64,000 nucleotides of DNA from Leuconostoc rapi (GTDB lineage: Bacteria > Bacillota > Bacilli > Lactobacillales > Lactobacillaceae): assembly GCF_016908715.1 (NCBI RefSeq), contig NZ_JAFBEK010000004.1, forward strand, positions 1 through 64,000. Direction: 5' to 3'. Position 1 is the first letter of the stretch, and every line of letters begins with the position of its first letter. Shown here one piece after another: positions 8,457 through 17,277 of this stretch. The notes beneath the pieces were generated by a model. That model saw only the letters and a list, made by a program, of their open reading frames with translations. It was not told the origin of the DNA and made no database searches. A program made the translations under genes and the position numbers.

Positions 8457-9194
8457 TTAATGACCCAGTGTCCACCCGCCATCAATCGGCAAAACAATGC
8501 CATTAATGTAATCAGCTTGTGGACTAGTCAAATATAACGTCAGATCAGCTACTTCTTGCGCTGTCGCCCAACGTTTCGCAGGTGTTTGATCCGCCACTTG
8601 CTTTGCCATTTCAGCATCACCGGCAAAATCTGCACGATTCATTGGCGTTTTAATAGCGCCTGGCGCAATAGCATTAGCATGTATACCTTTTGAGGCGTAG
8701 TCAAAAGCCAGTTGCTTGGTGTAGCCAACAATGGCATGCTTACTTGCCGTATACGACGCACCACCGCCGCCAGCTGAAAAACCAGCAATTGAAGCCATAT
8801 TAATAATATGACCTCGTCCACGTGCTAACATTGCAGGTAAAACAGCATTACTCAAGATAAACATTGGCGTTAAGTTCGTATCTAATATTGATTGCCATTG
8901 TGTTAGGGACGTGCTTAATGAATTTTTATAGTCATCTAAAACGCCTGCGGTATTGAGCAATATATCAAAGTTAACGACATTAGTTAACTCTTGAAGCAAC
9001 ACAGTTAATTGATCATGCTGACTCAAATCAATTTGAAACGCATGTAACCTTGTATGCTTGATAGGTATTTGATGTGAATCCAACGCGTAAATAGTTGCCC
9101 CTGCATTAAGGTACGTTTCTAATTGCGAAAAACCGATGCCAGATGCGGCACCGGTTAACAATATATTTTTATTTGTATAATTTTGTTCAATCAT
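8457..9194 (-). CDS. Short-chain dehydrogenase/reductase, FabG-like
   Basis: The 245-residue NAD(P)-dependent oxidoreductase has the Rossmann TGAASGIG near residue 14, NTAGV near 80 and the catalytic Ser-Tyr-Lys (MASIAG, YTASK) near 130-150. It ends with the INGIVLPIDGG signature. Close relatives are annotated 3-oxoacyl-ACP reductase, but it is not in a fatty-acid cluster, so the substrate is open. Its ATG overlaps the queT stop by one base, so it is translated with that gene and should share its preQ1 control. Confidence 0.85.
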   Translation of the reverse strand: MIEQNYTNKNILLTGAASGIGFSQLETYLNAGATIYALDSHQIPIKHTRLHAFQIDLSQHDQLTVLLQELTNVVNFDILLNTAGVLDDYKNSLSTSLTQWQSILDTNLTPMFILSNAVLPAMLARGRGHIINMASIAGFSAGGGGASYTASKHAIVGYTKQLAFDYASKGIHANAIAPGAIKTPMNRADFAGDAEMAKQVADQTPAKRWATAQEVADLTLYLTSPQADYINGIVLPIDGGWTLGH

Positions 9195-9754
9195 TATTTA
9201 TTTAAATCAATAACCTTACTTAGGGCATATATCACAACCCCACCAACAATTAATGACACAATTTCACCCGGCACAACGCTTAAATAGTATGCTAACCATT
9301 GTGACATGATACCACCAGTTGACCCAGACGGAAAGGCACCTTTTGCACCAATGTTAAATGCCAACGTGAATTCTGCAGCTAGTATCGCCATCCCTATCGT
9401 TGCAACGACAATAGAACTGATTAAAATTTTAAGCCCTGCTTGCTTAACTCGACATGTTAATAAGTATGTGATACTGGTCATAATAACTGTGCCCAGTGTG
9501 CCAAATACCCAATCAATCCACCCCAATGGGGACACTAAGTTAGCGATAAAGACACCTAGCCCTAATGAAATGATATACCGTTTATTCCAAGCAGCTAAAT
9601 GATTCAAACCCTCTGAAGCACGTAATTGAACGGGCCCGAATGCAATCGGTTGAATAACAAAAGTAATGGCAGCATAAATGGCGGCAACGATTGCAACTAA
9701 TGTAATATGCCTTGCTTGGCTGTTTGTTTCATGTTCTAGCGTATTTTGTAACAT
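9194..9754 (-). CDS. queT: QueT-type queuosine precursor transporter (ECF S-component)
   Basis: The 186-residue membrane protein matches the QueT family: about six hydrophobic helices, an N-terminal QPIAFGPVQLRASEGLN segment and a conserved GWIDWVFGTLGT block. It would bind preQ1 or a related queuosine precursor and work with the shared ECF energy-coupling module, which is not in this window. The assignment is strongly supported by a preQ1-I riboswitch whose 3' end contains the ribosome binding site of this gene. Confidence 0.88.
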   Translation of the reverse strand: MLQNTLEHETNSQARHITLVAIVAAIYAAITFVIQPIAFGPVQLRASEGLNHLAAWNKRYIISLGLGVFIANLVSPLGWIDWVFGTLGTVIMTSITYLLTCRVKQAGLKILISSIVVATIGMAILAAEFTLAFNIGAKGAFPSGSTGGIMSQWLAYYLSVVPGEIVSLIVGGVVIYALSKVIDLNK

Positions 9755-9760
9755 AAAAAT

Positions 9761-9801
9761 CTCCTAGTTTTTTTATAAGCGGGAAGGTTGATGAACCGCT
9801 A
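9761..9801 (-). promoter_or_regulatory. preQ1-I riboswitch
   Basis: On the minus strand the leader reads AGCGGTTCAT, a short loop, CCCGCT, then an A-rich tail (TATAAAAAAACTA) running into GGAG. This is the preQ1 class I pattern: a 5-bp P1 stem, a C-rich loop edge and an A-rich 3' tail that docks in the P1 groove. The tail overlaps the Shine-Dalgarno sequence at 9761-9765, so ligand binding would block translation of the transporter. Confidence 0.88.
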
Positions 9802-9823
9802 CTTAACAGCATACCACAGGATA

Positions 9824-9850
9824 ATAAAAAAAACCACGAGATCGCGGTTT
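9824..9850 (-). terminator. Intrinsic terminator of rpoD
   Basis: A 9-bp stem with one G-U pair (9831-9839 with 9842-9850) is followed by eight T on the minus strand, 20 bp past the rpoD stop. Confidence 0.8.
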
Positions 9851-9870
9851 TGAAATATAAATGACTATTT

Positions 9871-11169
9871 TTAGTTATTGCCATCATCCATAAAATCTTT
9901 TAATTGCTTCGATCGACTAGGATGACGTAACTTACGTAAAGCTTTTGCTTCGATTTGACGTATACGTTCACGAGTTACCCCGAATACACGACCGACTTCT
10001 TCTAATGTTCGTGTTCGCCCATCTTCTAAGCCAAAACGTAAACGTAAGACATTTTCTTCACGGTCTGTCAATGTCTCTAGAACCGATTCAAGTTGTTCAC
10101 GTAACATTTCATAAGCTGCTGAATCAGCTGGTGAAACTGCTTCATTATCTTCAATAAAGTCCCCTAAATGTGAATCATCTTCTTCACCAATAGGTGTTTC
10201 AAGTGAAACAGGTTCTTGCGCAATCTTCAGAATTTCACGCACCTTATCAGGTGTTAAGTCCATCTCTGCCCCGATTTCTTCAGGTAATGGCTCACGACCT
10301 AAATCTTGCAACAACTGACGTTGAATACGAATTAATTTATTAATTGTTTCAACCATGTGCACTGGAATACGGATTGTACGCGCTTGATCGGCTATCGCAC
10401 GTGTAATCGCTTGACGAATCCACCATGTGGCATATGTAGAAAATTTGAATCCCTTGGTATAGTCAAATTTATCAACAGCTTTCATCAAGCCCATGTTACC
10501 TTCTTGAATCAAATCTAAGAATTGCATACCACGACCGACATAGCGTTTCGCGATAGAAACAACTAAACGTAAGTTAGCCTCGGCTAATTCTTGTTTAGCT
10601 TCAACATCGCCATCTTCGATACGTTTGGCGATGTTAATTTCTTCATCGCCTTTCAAGAGGTTAACACGACCAATTTCCTTTAAGTACATACGTACAGGGT
10701 CATTGATTTTGATACCAGCTGGTGTCTCTTGTGCTTGATCCAATTCTTCCTTGGAAGGCTTGTTCTGCTTTGCTTTTAATACTTCTGGTGCTGGTTCGCC
10801 CTTTTCATCAACAATGGCTACACCAGCATCTTCAATTTTTTCCATTAAGCGTTCAATATTTTCACCATCTAAATTAAATGGTTCAGCCAAACGCTGTGAT
10901 AAAGCCACATATGTAATCGCTTTTGCTGCTTTATATTCGGCAATTAAAGCTTTCACTGCTTTATCATATTCAGGATTTTTAATAATACCAGACTTTTTAG
11001 CAACTTTAGGCTTTGAAGCTTTGCCTGCAGCCGCAGCCTCTTCTGGTGTTTTGCCCTGTGCTAAGGCTAATAATTCGGCCTTTTTTGCACGGCTATTATA
11101 TGAGATGTTTTGCTCATCTAGATAATCTTTGATGTCTGAAATTTTACTTGACGATAAGATTGTTGCCAT
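9871..11169 (-). CDS. rpoD: Primary RNA polymerase sigma factor RpoD with N-terminal HeH-like extension
   Basis: The 432-residue housekeeping sigma factor has an intact region 1.2-2 ([14 protein letters not shown], then [14 protein letters not shown] and the -10-reading [10 protein letters not shown]), region 3, and region 4 with the -35 helix-turn-helix ([18 protein letters not shown]). Unusually, before region 1.1 there is a short domain at residues 8-38 ([19 protein letters not shown]) that looks like a HeH/LEM or SAP-like helix-extended-helix, joined by an Ala/Lys linker. The ATG at 11169, nine bases after AGGAGG, is chosen; the frame extends 18 codons further without a site. It is co-transcribed after dnaG. 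Confidence 0.93.
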   Translation of the reverse strand: MATILSSSKISDIKDYLDEQNISYNSRAKKAELLALAQGKTPEEAAAAGKASKPKVAKKSGIIKNPEYDKAVKALIAEYKAAKAITYVALSQRLAEPFNLDGENIERLMEKIEDAGVAIVDEKGEPAPEVLKAKQNKPSKEELDQAQETPAGIKINDPVRMYLKEIGRVNLLKGDEEINIAKRIEDGDVEAKQELAEANLRLVVSIAKRYVGRGMQFLDLIQEGNMGLMKAVDKFDYTKGFKFSTYATWWIRQAITRAIADQARTIRIPVHMVETINKLIRIQRQLLQDLGREPLPEEIGAEMDLTPDKVREILKIAQEPVSLETPIGEEDDSHLGDFIEDNEAVSPADSAAYEMLREQLESVLETLTDREENVLRLRFGLEDGRTRTLEEVGRVFGVTRERIRQIEAKALRKLRHPSRSKQLKDFMDDGNN

Positions 11170-11185
11170 TGCTTGTTTCCTCCTA

Positions 11186-11230
11186 GCATAGGGGCTTATC
11201 AGGAGTGCCCTATGCGCATACACTCCTGAT
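11186..11230 (-). promoter_or_regulatory. Overlapping hairpins in the dnaG-rpoD intergenic RNA
   Basis: Two perfect stems overlap here: S1, 10 bp (11221-11230 with 11198-11207), and S2, 8 bp GCATAGGG/CCCTATGC (11208-11215 with 11186-11193). The 5' arm of S2 lies inside the loop of S1, so the stems form a pseudoknot or alternate. S2 ends next to the rpoD ribosome site AGGAGG, and the 3' arm of S1 contains CTCCT that could pair with it. There is no T-tract, so it is not a simple terminator. Confidence 0.5.
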
Positions 11231-11237
11231 CACAGAA

Positions 11238-13097
11238 TCACTGTGATTGTTTTTTCTTGATATTAATCAATTCTGTCATTAACTGTAACAACTTCGTATC
11301 ATCATGTTGCTGCTTAGCAATAGCAATGAGTTGCTGTAACTTATGAATCTGTGTTTCAATAGGCGCGTCTTGCATAATAATACGTAAATAATCGCTAATA
11401 GCCTCTTTTTCAATGGCTAAGTCGCCATACGTACGCTCCATTGCCATAATTTTTTGATTTAACTCTGGCTTTTGAATAAAATCCATATATTGTGCAAGGT
11501 TAAATGGGCCAGGATTTTGTGCCTGGTAAATATTAGTTAACATCATTAGCAGTTGATAGTCAGAATGTAAAAAAGCAAACCCAGTTGTTTCCTTCACCCG
11601 CAGCATCACCTGGGGTGACTTAATCATCGCCATCAAAAGCGCCCGCTCTGCTTGCTCGACTTGCGTAATGGTTTGATTAATCGTAACGCTTATGGGCGTT
11701 TCAGCTTCAAAATTGTTATGATTGACAGGTGGTTCAACCATGGCAAAATCGTCTCGTGTCGTACGATGACGACTTTGCTGTGGCTTTTGATCAATACTTT
11801 GTTTTAACTGTGCCTGTAATGCCTGTTTTTCAGTACCAAATTCATTAGCAATGCGTGTTAATTGGATATCTTGCTCAACTGGTGTCGCTAATTTTAACGT
11901 GTCCATCACTTCTTGTAAAAAAGACAAGTATTGTACTTGATTGCTGAGGTTTTTACCAGAACGTGCTGCATTGACTAAAAATTCAACCGGTGTTTGAATG
12001 TTTTGTTCTAATACCTGTTGTAATACTTGCAAACCACGCTGAATGCGCACTTCATCAGGGTCGAGATTATCTGGTAAATGGACCACACCAATGTCAATAT
12101 TTTTAGCATGCTCATGAATAAGGTTGATAGATCGACGTGCTGCGTTTTGACCTGCCTCATCACCATCATATACTAACAAAATACGTTGAGCAACACGTGC
12201 TAACTGCTGAACATGTTCACGTGTCAACGCAGTTCCCATTGTTGCAACACCAACTGATTTGCCAGACATGTCAGCAGAGATAACATCCATAAATCCTTCA
12301 AAAATCATCACTGTATTTGTCTGACGAATATGATTTTTAGCCAAGTCAAAATTATATAAAATTTTGCCCTTCGTAAAAAATGGACTTTCAGGGCTGTTCA
12401 TGTATTTAATTTTATTATCATGACTCAAGGCACGACCAGAAAAGCCAACGACTTGCCCACGTTCAGTTTTAATTGGCCAAACAACTCGCCCCGAAAAGCG
12501 ATCTCTCAAATCCCCTTGAGTATTGGTTATAAAAAGTTCAGAGGCCGTCATGACTTCAGGAGAAATATTTTGATCTTTAGCATAACTCAATAATGCACTA
12601 TCTTCCGGTACAAAACCAATGCCGAACTGTTTAATGGTATCATCAGTTAATTGGCGTTTATCATGAAGGTAAGCTAATGCCTGTTCTCCAGACGTTGTGT
12701 TAAGTAGTATGTGCTGATAAAGACGCTGTGCTGCTGTATGTAATTGATAAATGCTTTGTGTTGTGCCGTCCACTTGATGGGTTACACTAGCAGAAATACC
12801 ACTATCGACTGTTATATCAGCCTGCTCAGCTAATGCCAAAATAGCTTCTGGATAGCTAAGCCCTTCTTTCTCCATCATAAAAGAAAACACAGACCCTGAC
12901 CGGCCACATGAAAAACAGTTAAATACTTGCTTATTCTCTTCAACAAATAATGACGGGTGGCGATCGTCATGAAACGGACAAGAACCAGTCCACTGACGAC
13001 CACGCTTGACAAGATCGGTATACTGACCAATCACATCAACAATATTTACTTTTTGTCGCACTTCAGCAATAAATGCTTCTGGAATTCTACTTGCCAT
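11238..13097 (-). CDS. dnaG: DNA primase
   Basis: The 619-residue primase makes RNA primers at the replication fork. It has the CHC2 zinc ribbon (CPFHDD near residue 40, CFSC near 61), the RNA polymerase core with the TOPRIM motifs (MIFEGFMD near 265, LVYDGDEAG near 312) and a C-terminal DnaB-interacting helical region. Length is normal for Firmicutes. It leads the operon with rpoD, the classic macromolecular-synthesis pairing, and is driven by a consensus promoter 60 bp upstream. Confidence 0.95.
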   Translation of the reverse strand: MASRIPEAFIAEVRQKVNIVDVIGQYTDLVKRGRQWTGSCPFHDDRHPSLFVEENKQVFNCFSCGRSGSVFSFMMEKEGLSYPEAILALAEQADITVDSGISASVTHQVDGTTQSIYQLHTAAQRLYQHILLNTTSGEQALAYLHDKRQLTDDTIKQFGIGFVPEDSALLSYAKDQNISPEVMTASELFITNTQGDLRDRFSGRVVWPIKTERGQVVGFSGRALSHDNKIKYMNSPESPFFTKGKILYNFDLAKNHIRQTNTVMIFEGFMDVISADMSGKSVGVATMGTALTREHVQQLARVAQRILLVYDGDEAGQNAARRSINLIHEHAKNIDIGVVHLPDNLDPDEVRIQRGLQVLQQVLEQNIQTPVEFLVNAARSGKNLSNQVQYLSFLQEVMDTLKLATPVEQDIQLTRIANEFGTEKQALQAQLKQSIDQKPQQSRHRTTRDDFAMVEPPVNHNNFEAETPISVTINQTITQVEQAERALLMAMIKSPQVMLRVKETTGFAFLHSDYQLLMMLTNIYQAQNPGPFNLAQYMDFIQKPELNQKIMAMERTYGDLAIEKEAISDYLRIIMQDAPIETQIHKLQQLIAIAKQQHDDTKLLQLMTELINIKKKQSQ

Positions 13098-13115
13098 AGA
13101 CCACCTTTCAACAAT

Positions 13116-13191
13116 AAATGTCGCAAACCACAGTCTGCGACATTTGAATTGAACTACACTAAATTATACGTCTCATTTGTTAGTTTGTCAA
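13116..13191 (-). promoter_or_regulatory. Consensus promoter and 5' hairpin of the dnaG-rpoD operon
   Basis: TTGACA (13186-13191) and TATAAT (13163-13168) are separated by exactly 17 bp on the minus strand, an ideal sigma-A promoter. Transcription should start near 13156. The leader then forms a perfect 10-bp hairpin (13136-13145 with 13116-13125) about 19 bases before the dnaG start codon. From 13192 to about 13403 the sequence is AT-rich, with one near-palindrome at 13267-13282 and no gene. Confidence 0.8.
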
Positions 13192-13403
13192 GTGCTGGCA
13201 TGTCTGCTAGAACACTGTTACATCAACATTTTAAAATTGCACTATCGATATTATGTTAACTAATTTATGTTGGCACATGTCAACCCCAAATAGAATATTG
13301 ACACACTTTTCATCTTTTTTTTGGTTATCTTTTAGCGAGCCATGCTTGCCATATCAATGCTGATAGTGTTTATTACAGTTTAATGACATTTTGAGAAAAA
13401 AAC

Positions 13404-14586
13404 AAAAGTTTCCCTTGTTTTTTTTCACTCCTGTTCTTTACTAACGTTGTTCTTTTCTAAATGTCATCACAAATAAACCACTCCCTTTGGATTGGTTCGT
13501 CACATAGTGGCCTCTTTTAACACAACGAATTAGCCTTTATTCGTCTTAGTCTTCTTGGACAACAGGTTAAATTTATCTGTTGGTGTATGCCAATTTAAGA
13601 CACGCATTGGTCGATCATTTATTTGCTTTGTTGCGGAGTTTATTCGGACCTGTAATTCAGTTGTAAATCTTGTGCCTTTAGGATAAAAATCTCTAATTCG
13701 CCTATTTCGCTCTTCATTCGAACCACGCTGCCATGGCGCAAAAGCGTCAGTAAAGTAGACCTTTTTATGATATTGATGCGTCACTGTTAGAACATTGGTC
13801 GTATTCGTAAACTCATTGCCACGATCAAACGTCATGCTTTTGACTTGGTCACTATAAAATTTAAAAAAGAAATCCATGGCTTCTCGGATTGATTTATTTG
13901 TTTTACTTCGGGCTTTAACTGCCACTAAAAAACGCGTCTTGCGCTCTAAAAACGTGAGCAACAAGGCTTGACTATCTCGAGGGCCTTCCACCCCGTCGAC
14001 TTCCCAATGACCAAATTCTGTCCGTTCTTCAACCTTTTTTGGTCTTAAACTTATATGGTGGATTGTAAATAACGCCCGATCCGTTGTTGCACCGTGATAA
14101 TGACGTTTCTTTTTGATACGATAAGTCTTTGGACGATATTTTAGATAACCATCACGAGCATAATTATATAATGTATTCGTTGAATAAGGCACGCGACTAC
14201 CTTTAGCCACTTGTTCTAAGGACCAAGTACGCTCAAGATAGTCATTAATCACATTTTGCCAATGTCGTGTGATTTTAGTTTTTCGTCTGGATGCCAAACG
14301 TCGGCGCGTCTCAGCTTGAACCTGTGCCCAATCTGCATTATACGGGAAAATAGATGTGTTATTAGTCACATCAGGTCGCATGGTATTGCGATGGACTTCA
14401 TGATAAACCGTTGAAACTGATCGATTGACGACCTTCGCAATATAGGCATAACTGCGACCCTCATGTCGCAAAGTTTCTATTTTGACGCGTTCGTTATGTT
14501 TTAAATGGCAAAAGTGTCGCATATTTACTCTCCTCGAGAACCTACTATTTATAATGGGCTTATCTTGTATCAAGGGAAAATTTGAT
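13404..14586 (-). mobile_element. IS30-family insertion sequence, ends uncertain
   Basis: The transposase gene is intact. Candidate ends share TTTCCCTTG in inverted orientation (13409-13417 and 14571-14579) and are flanked by the same nine bases GAAAAAAAC (13395-13403 and 14587-14595). Outside that core the ends match poorly, and the flanks are A-rich, so the exact boundaries are tentative. The element sits at the border between housekeeping genes and the conjugative region. Confidence 0.5.
13530..14522 (-). CDS. IS30-family transposase
   Basis: The 330-residue DDE transposase has an N-terminal helix-turn-helix (EGRSYAYIAKVVNRSVSTVY) typical of IS30. The catalytic triad lies in EVDGVEG near residue 175, FDRGNEF near 235 and NEERNRRIRDFYPKGT near 275. 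The final GTRFTTELQ and RVLNWHTP blocks also fit IS30. The ATG at 14522 follows GGAGAG at 7 bases; 17 codons upstream are in frame without a site. Nothing suggests inactivation. Confidence 0.92.
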   Translation of the reverse strand: MRHFCHLKHNERVKIETLRHEGRSYAYIAKVVNRSVSTVYHEVHRNTMRPDVTNNTSIFPYNADWAQVQAETRRRLASRRKTKITRHWQNVINDYLERTWSLEQVAKGSRVPYSTNTLYNYARDGYLKYRPKTYRIKKKRHYHGATTDRALFTIHHISLRPKKVEERTEFGHWEVDGVEGPRDSQALLLTFLERKTRFLVAVKARSKTNKSIREAMDFFFKFYSDQVKSMTFDRGNEFTNTTNVLTVTHQYHKKVYFTDAFAPWQRGSNEERNRRIRDFYPKGTRFTTELQVRINSATKQINDRPMRVLNWHTPTDKFNLLSKKTKTNKG

Positions 14587-15082
14587 GAAAAAAACAGACA
14601 TATATAATGATGTTATATACACGGACATATCTACGGTTATACTAGCTAACATCTTTATACTATACGTATGTTATACAGGCTAATATAAATGCAACTATAT
14701 GATATTGATAAATATATGATAAGTACACTATATCCAAATAATGATCGTCAAAATTGCAGTTAAATCATTGTGCTATCTGGGTATCAATACATCTTGTCAA
14801 GCTTGATTGTTTGTCTATGCAAAAAAAATAACCAGTAAAGAGCCTCAGTTCCACAGAACATCAAGGTCAATGACACAACTGATTACTGGATATTGGTTGA
14901 GTGAATAAATTGATTATATAGCTGTTTCAATACTTAATGATGATAAAATATGAAGCGTTATGATTATTTTTTGTTTGAATTTTGTCGACAATTACTTACT
15001 AATCTATCAATTAAGCCATTTAAATTTTAGCATATTGTGAAATTCATATCAAATGGGATCAACTGATAATTGATCAATCGAT

Positions 15083-15111
15083 AAAAAGCAATGCCATTTA
15101 ATGACATTGCT
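15083..15111 (-). terminator. Terminator of the adhesin-sortase operon
   Basis: A stem with one mismatch (15088-15098 with 15101-15111) is followed by five T on the minus strand, about 175 bp past the adhesin stop. It is the first plausible end for this operon. Confidence 0.55.
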
Positions 15112-15220
15112 CTATTGCCTATATTCTTAATAACCATTTCTTGTGTGCCGAAGGGGCTCTGAGTGTGCGACCCTCTCTTATCATCTGTTGTGACATGGCG
15201 ATAGGTGTTAATTATGTACC

Positions 15221-15244
15221 CCAAGCCAATTGCTTGGTTTTTTT
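15221..15244 (+). terminator. Plus-strand intrinsic terminator facing the adhesin gene
   Basis: CCAAGC and GCTTGG (15221-15226 with 15232-15237) form a hairpin followed by seven T on the plus strand. No plus-strand gene precedes it, so it may end an unannotated small RNA or block read-through from the IS side. Confidence 0.55.
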
Positions 15245-15284
15245 GCTTAAAATCTTAAAAGTGACCTAATATGACTGAAACACA

Positions 15285-17255
15285 TTATTTTCCGGTATGC
15301 TTACTACGATTAAAAAGCGACTTGATTTGTTCACGTTTGATAAACGCACCAATTAAAGCGATTACTGAGGCTAAACTTGTGGCAATTATTGCGCCATATG
15401 ACCTTGAACCAGTGCCTGTATTGGCTGTATCTTTTGCTGCTGCCTTCGTCCATGTCAATGGTGCTTTGGCTTCTGCTTTGCGTTCCTTAGTCTGACTTGA
15501 CTTCACTGCAAATTTGTCTGTCCCTGAATACGTGGCTTTTACTGGCTTAGTCTTGTCCACTTTGACTGGTTGATTCGTATTAACCTTATCCGTGCCTGTT
15601 GTGGCTTGTGTCTTCATGATGAACACACCCGTATTCTGATTGTTTGGGTCTTTTGACACATTAGCCCCTGATACATCAACGGTTGCGCCCTTCTGATACG
15701 TATAGGTTTCTGTCGCTGTTGCTGTATCACTTGCGCTTGCTTGAACTGTCGCATCACCTGTTAAATTAGTCGTCGCTGTTTCTAAGAAGTCCGCTAACGA
15801 CACAACAGATTGTCCAATGATTGAAAAACTCAATTCGTTTGTATCCGTTGCTGCATCTTTTGGCACGTTAACTTGAAGATCAACGCCATTTTTAACCACA
15901 ATTGTATTGTCTTGGTTAACTTTAATTTGCTGACCATCTTGGGTAATTGTGGCACCATTTGGTAAGGCCTTACTCAATTTAACTGTCAATGTATCAATTT
16001 TATCGTCGGCTTTACCACTAATTGTATTGGCCACACTAATCTTGCCACTAGCGACCGTCTTTACAGTGCCTGTATAGCCCTTATCTAATTTCAATGTTGT
16101 GGTCTTGTCTTTGATGATACTGTGAACGTCTGTTGATGTGACCTTAAATGTTGGCATAGTTGCCTTTGGCGTGAACACGAAAGTATTATCTTGACTTGTA
16201 TTTGTTCCGGTTATCGTTGCTGTTGGCTGTAAATCTTTAGCACTAAAGTTGACCATAGCTTGTGAGATAACACTATCACCATCTTTTTGTGCGTCTTTCA
16301 GAGCATCTTTGATGGCTACTGTACTCTGCTTTTTCATGTAGTCAGTCATAGTACTTTTAGAAGCTGTTTCTTTTGAAGCCAAGTCCTTGTCAACTTGCGC
16401 AGTCACACTAGCTGTCTTGGCTGCAACATCTTTAGCTAAATCAGCTTGCATCGCTTTTTCAGCTTTGGCTTTTTCTTCGGCTTGAGTATCCTTAGTCAAA
16501 CTGGCAACACCACCCGCCTTTTCCAGTGCTTGTGCCTTAGCATACAATGCCTTTGCACCCTTAATTACACCGCCACTATCTTCTTTCAAACTAGACAACG
16601 CCACCATTTGCTTGTTAGTATTTTCTACCTTGCCTCCATTTTCAGCTGCCCAAATAGCTAATTGCGTCACCGCGTAAGCACGTGTACCTGAATTATCGCC
16701 ACTCACACCCAAGTCAGCACTCGAGACGTTAGGATAACCTAATACCATGGCACATTGAATAAGTTCTGACGCGTATTTTGACAAATTAGCGTCCCATGCG
16801 ACATCTTGATTAACTGGGTTGCCCTTTTGATTTTGCAAACAATAAGCAAATTGTCCTTTGGCAACCATTGCCACAACACTTGTCACACCACTATACTGAA
16901 CACCTGAATTTTTAATGGTAATACCATCAACCATCACACCTGCTGGATCATTATTAAGTTGATAAAAACTAATCTTATCACTGCCTTCATCAATTAATTT
17001 GCCCATACCATTTTTATCATTATTAATGGCACGTATTTCGCCTTTGTGACCCGTAATATCTAATAATGACTTCGGCACAGAATTTGCCGTAGCTTGTTTG
17101 GTAATTGGCGCATTATTTGTCGTATCAGCGTTAGCTACGACAGGTACTAACATTGGTGCCATAGTTAACACTAAGGCACCTACTGCTAAGCCTTTTTTAC
17201 TCCGATTAGTCATATTTACCGCTAATTGCTTAAGTTGTTTCTTTGAATAATTCAT
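15285..17255 (-). CDS. Thioester-domain (TQXA) cell-surface adhesin
   Basis: The 656-residue secreted protein has a signal peptide ending near ANA (residues 41-43). It has a thioester domain in which Cys139 (AYCLQ) and Gln198 (VTQLAIW) are placed to form the internal Cys-Gln bond used for covalent host or cell attachment. An Ala/Lys-rich helical stretch follows (about 255-320), then beta-rich repeats, and a C-terminal membrane helix with a basic tail. In place of LPxTG there is TANTG (610-614) before the helix. It is last in an operon with a sortase and VirB2-like pilin candidate, which suggests a mating-pair adhesin. Confidence 0.8.
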   Translation of the reverse strand: MNYSKKQLKQLAVNMTNRSKKGLAVGALVLTMAPMLVPVVANADTTNNAPITKQATANSVPKSLLDITGHKGEIRAINNDKNGMGKLIDEGSDKISFYQLNNDPAGVMVDGITIKNSGVQYSGVTSVVAMVAKGQFAYCLQNQKGNPVNQDVAWDANLSKYASELIQCAMVLGYPNVSSADLGVSGDNSGTRAYAVTQLAIWAAENGGKVENTNKQMVALSSLKEDSGGVIKGAKALYAKAQALEKAGGVASLTKDTQAEEKAKAEKAMQADLAKDVAAKTASVTAQVDKDLASKETASKSTMTDYMKKQSTVAIKDALKDAQKDGDSVISQAMVNFSAKDLQPTATITGTNTSQDNTFVFTPKATMPTFKVTSTDVHSIIKDKTTTLKLDKGYTGTVKTVASGKISVANTISGKADDKIDTLTVKLSKALPNGATITQDGQQIKVNQDNTIVVKNGVDLQVNVPKDAATDTNELSFSIIGQSVVSLADFLETATTNLTGDATVQASASDTATATETYTYQKGATVDVSGANVSKDPNNQNTGVFIMKTQATTGTDKVNTNQPVKVDKTKPVKATYSGTDKFAVKSSQTKERKAEAKAPLTWTKAAAKDTANTGTGSRSYGAIIATSLASVIALIGAFIKREQIKSLFNRSKHTGK

Positions 17256-17277
17256 TATTTGTTTTCTCCTAAAATTT

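Larger units (their letters stand above)
14587..15284. other. AT-rich intergenic region between the IS30 element and the adhesin operon
   Basis: No convincing gene was seen in these 700 bp. On the minus strand an imperfect 11-12 bp stem closes a loop of about 45 bases and is followed by eight T (about 14823-14895), which could be a small RNA ending in its terminator. The far right holds two terminators, listed separately. A 65-codon minus-strand frame at 15027-15224 has no ribosome site and looks accidental. Confidence 0.4.

Noticed and set aside
15027-15224. 65-codon minus-strand frame as a gene
   Set aside because: No ribosome site or family likeness, and it crosses a terminator hairpin.
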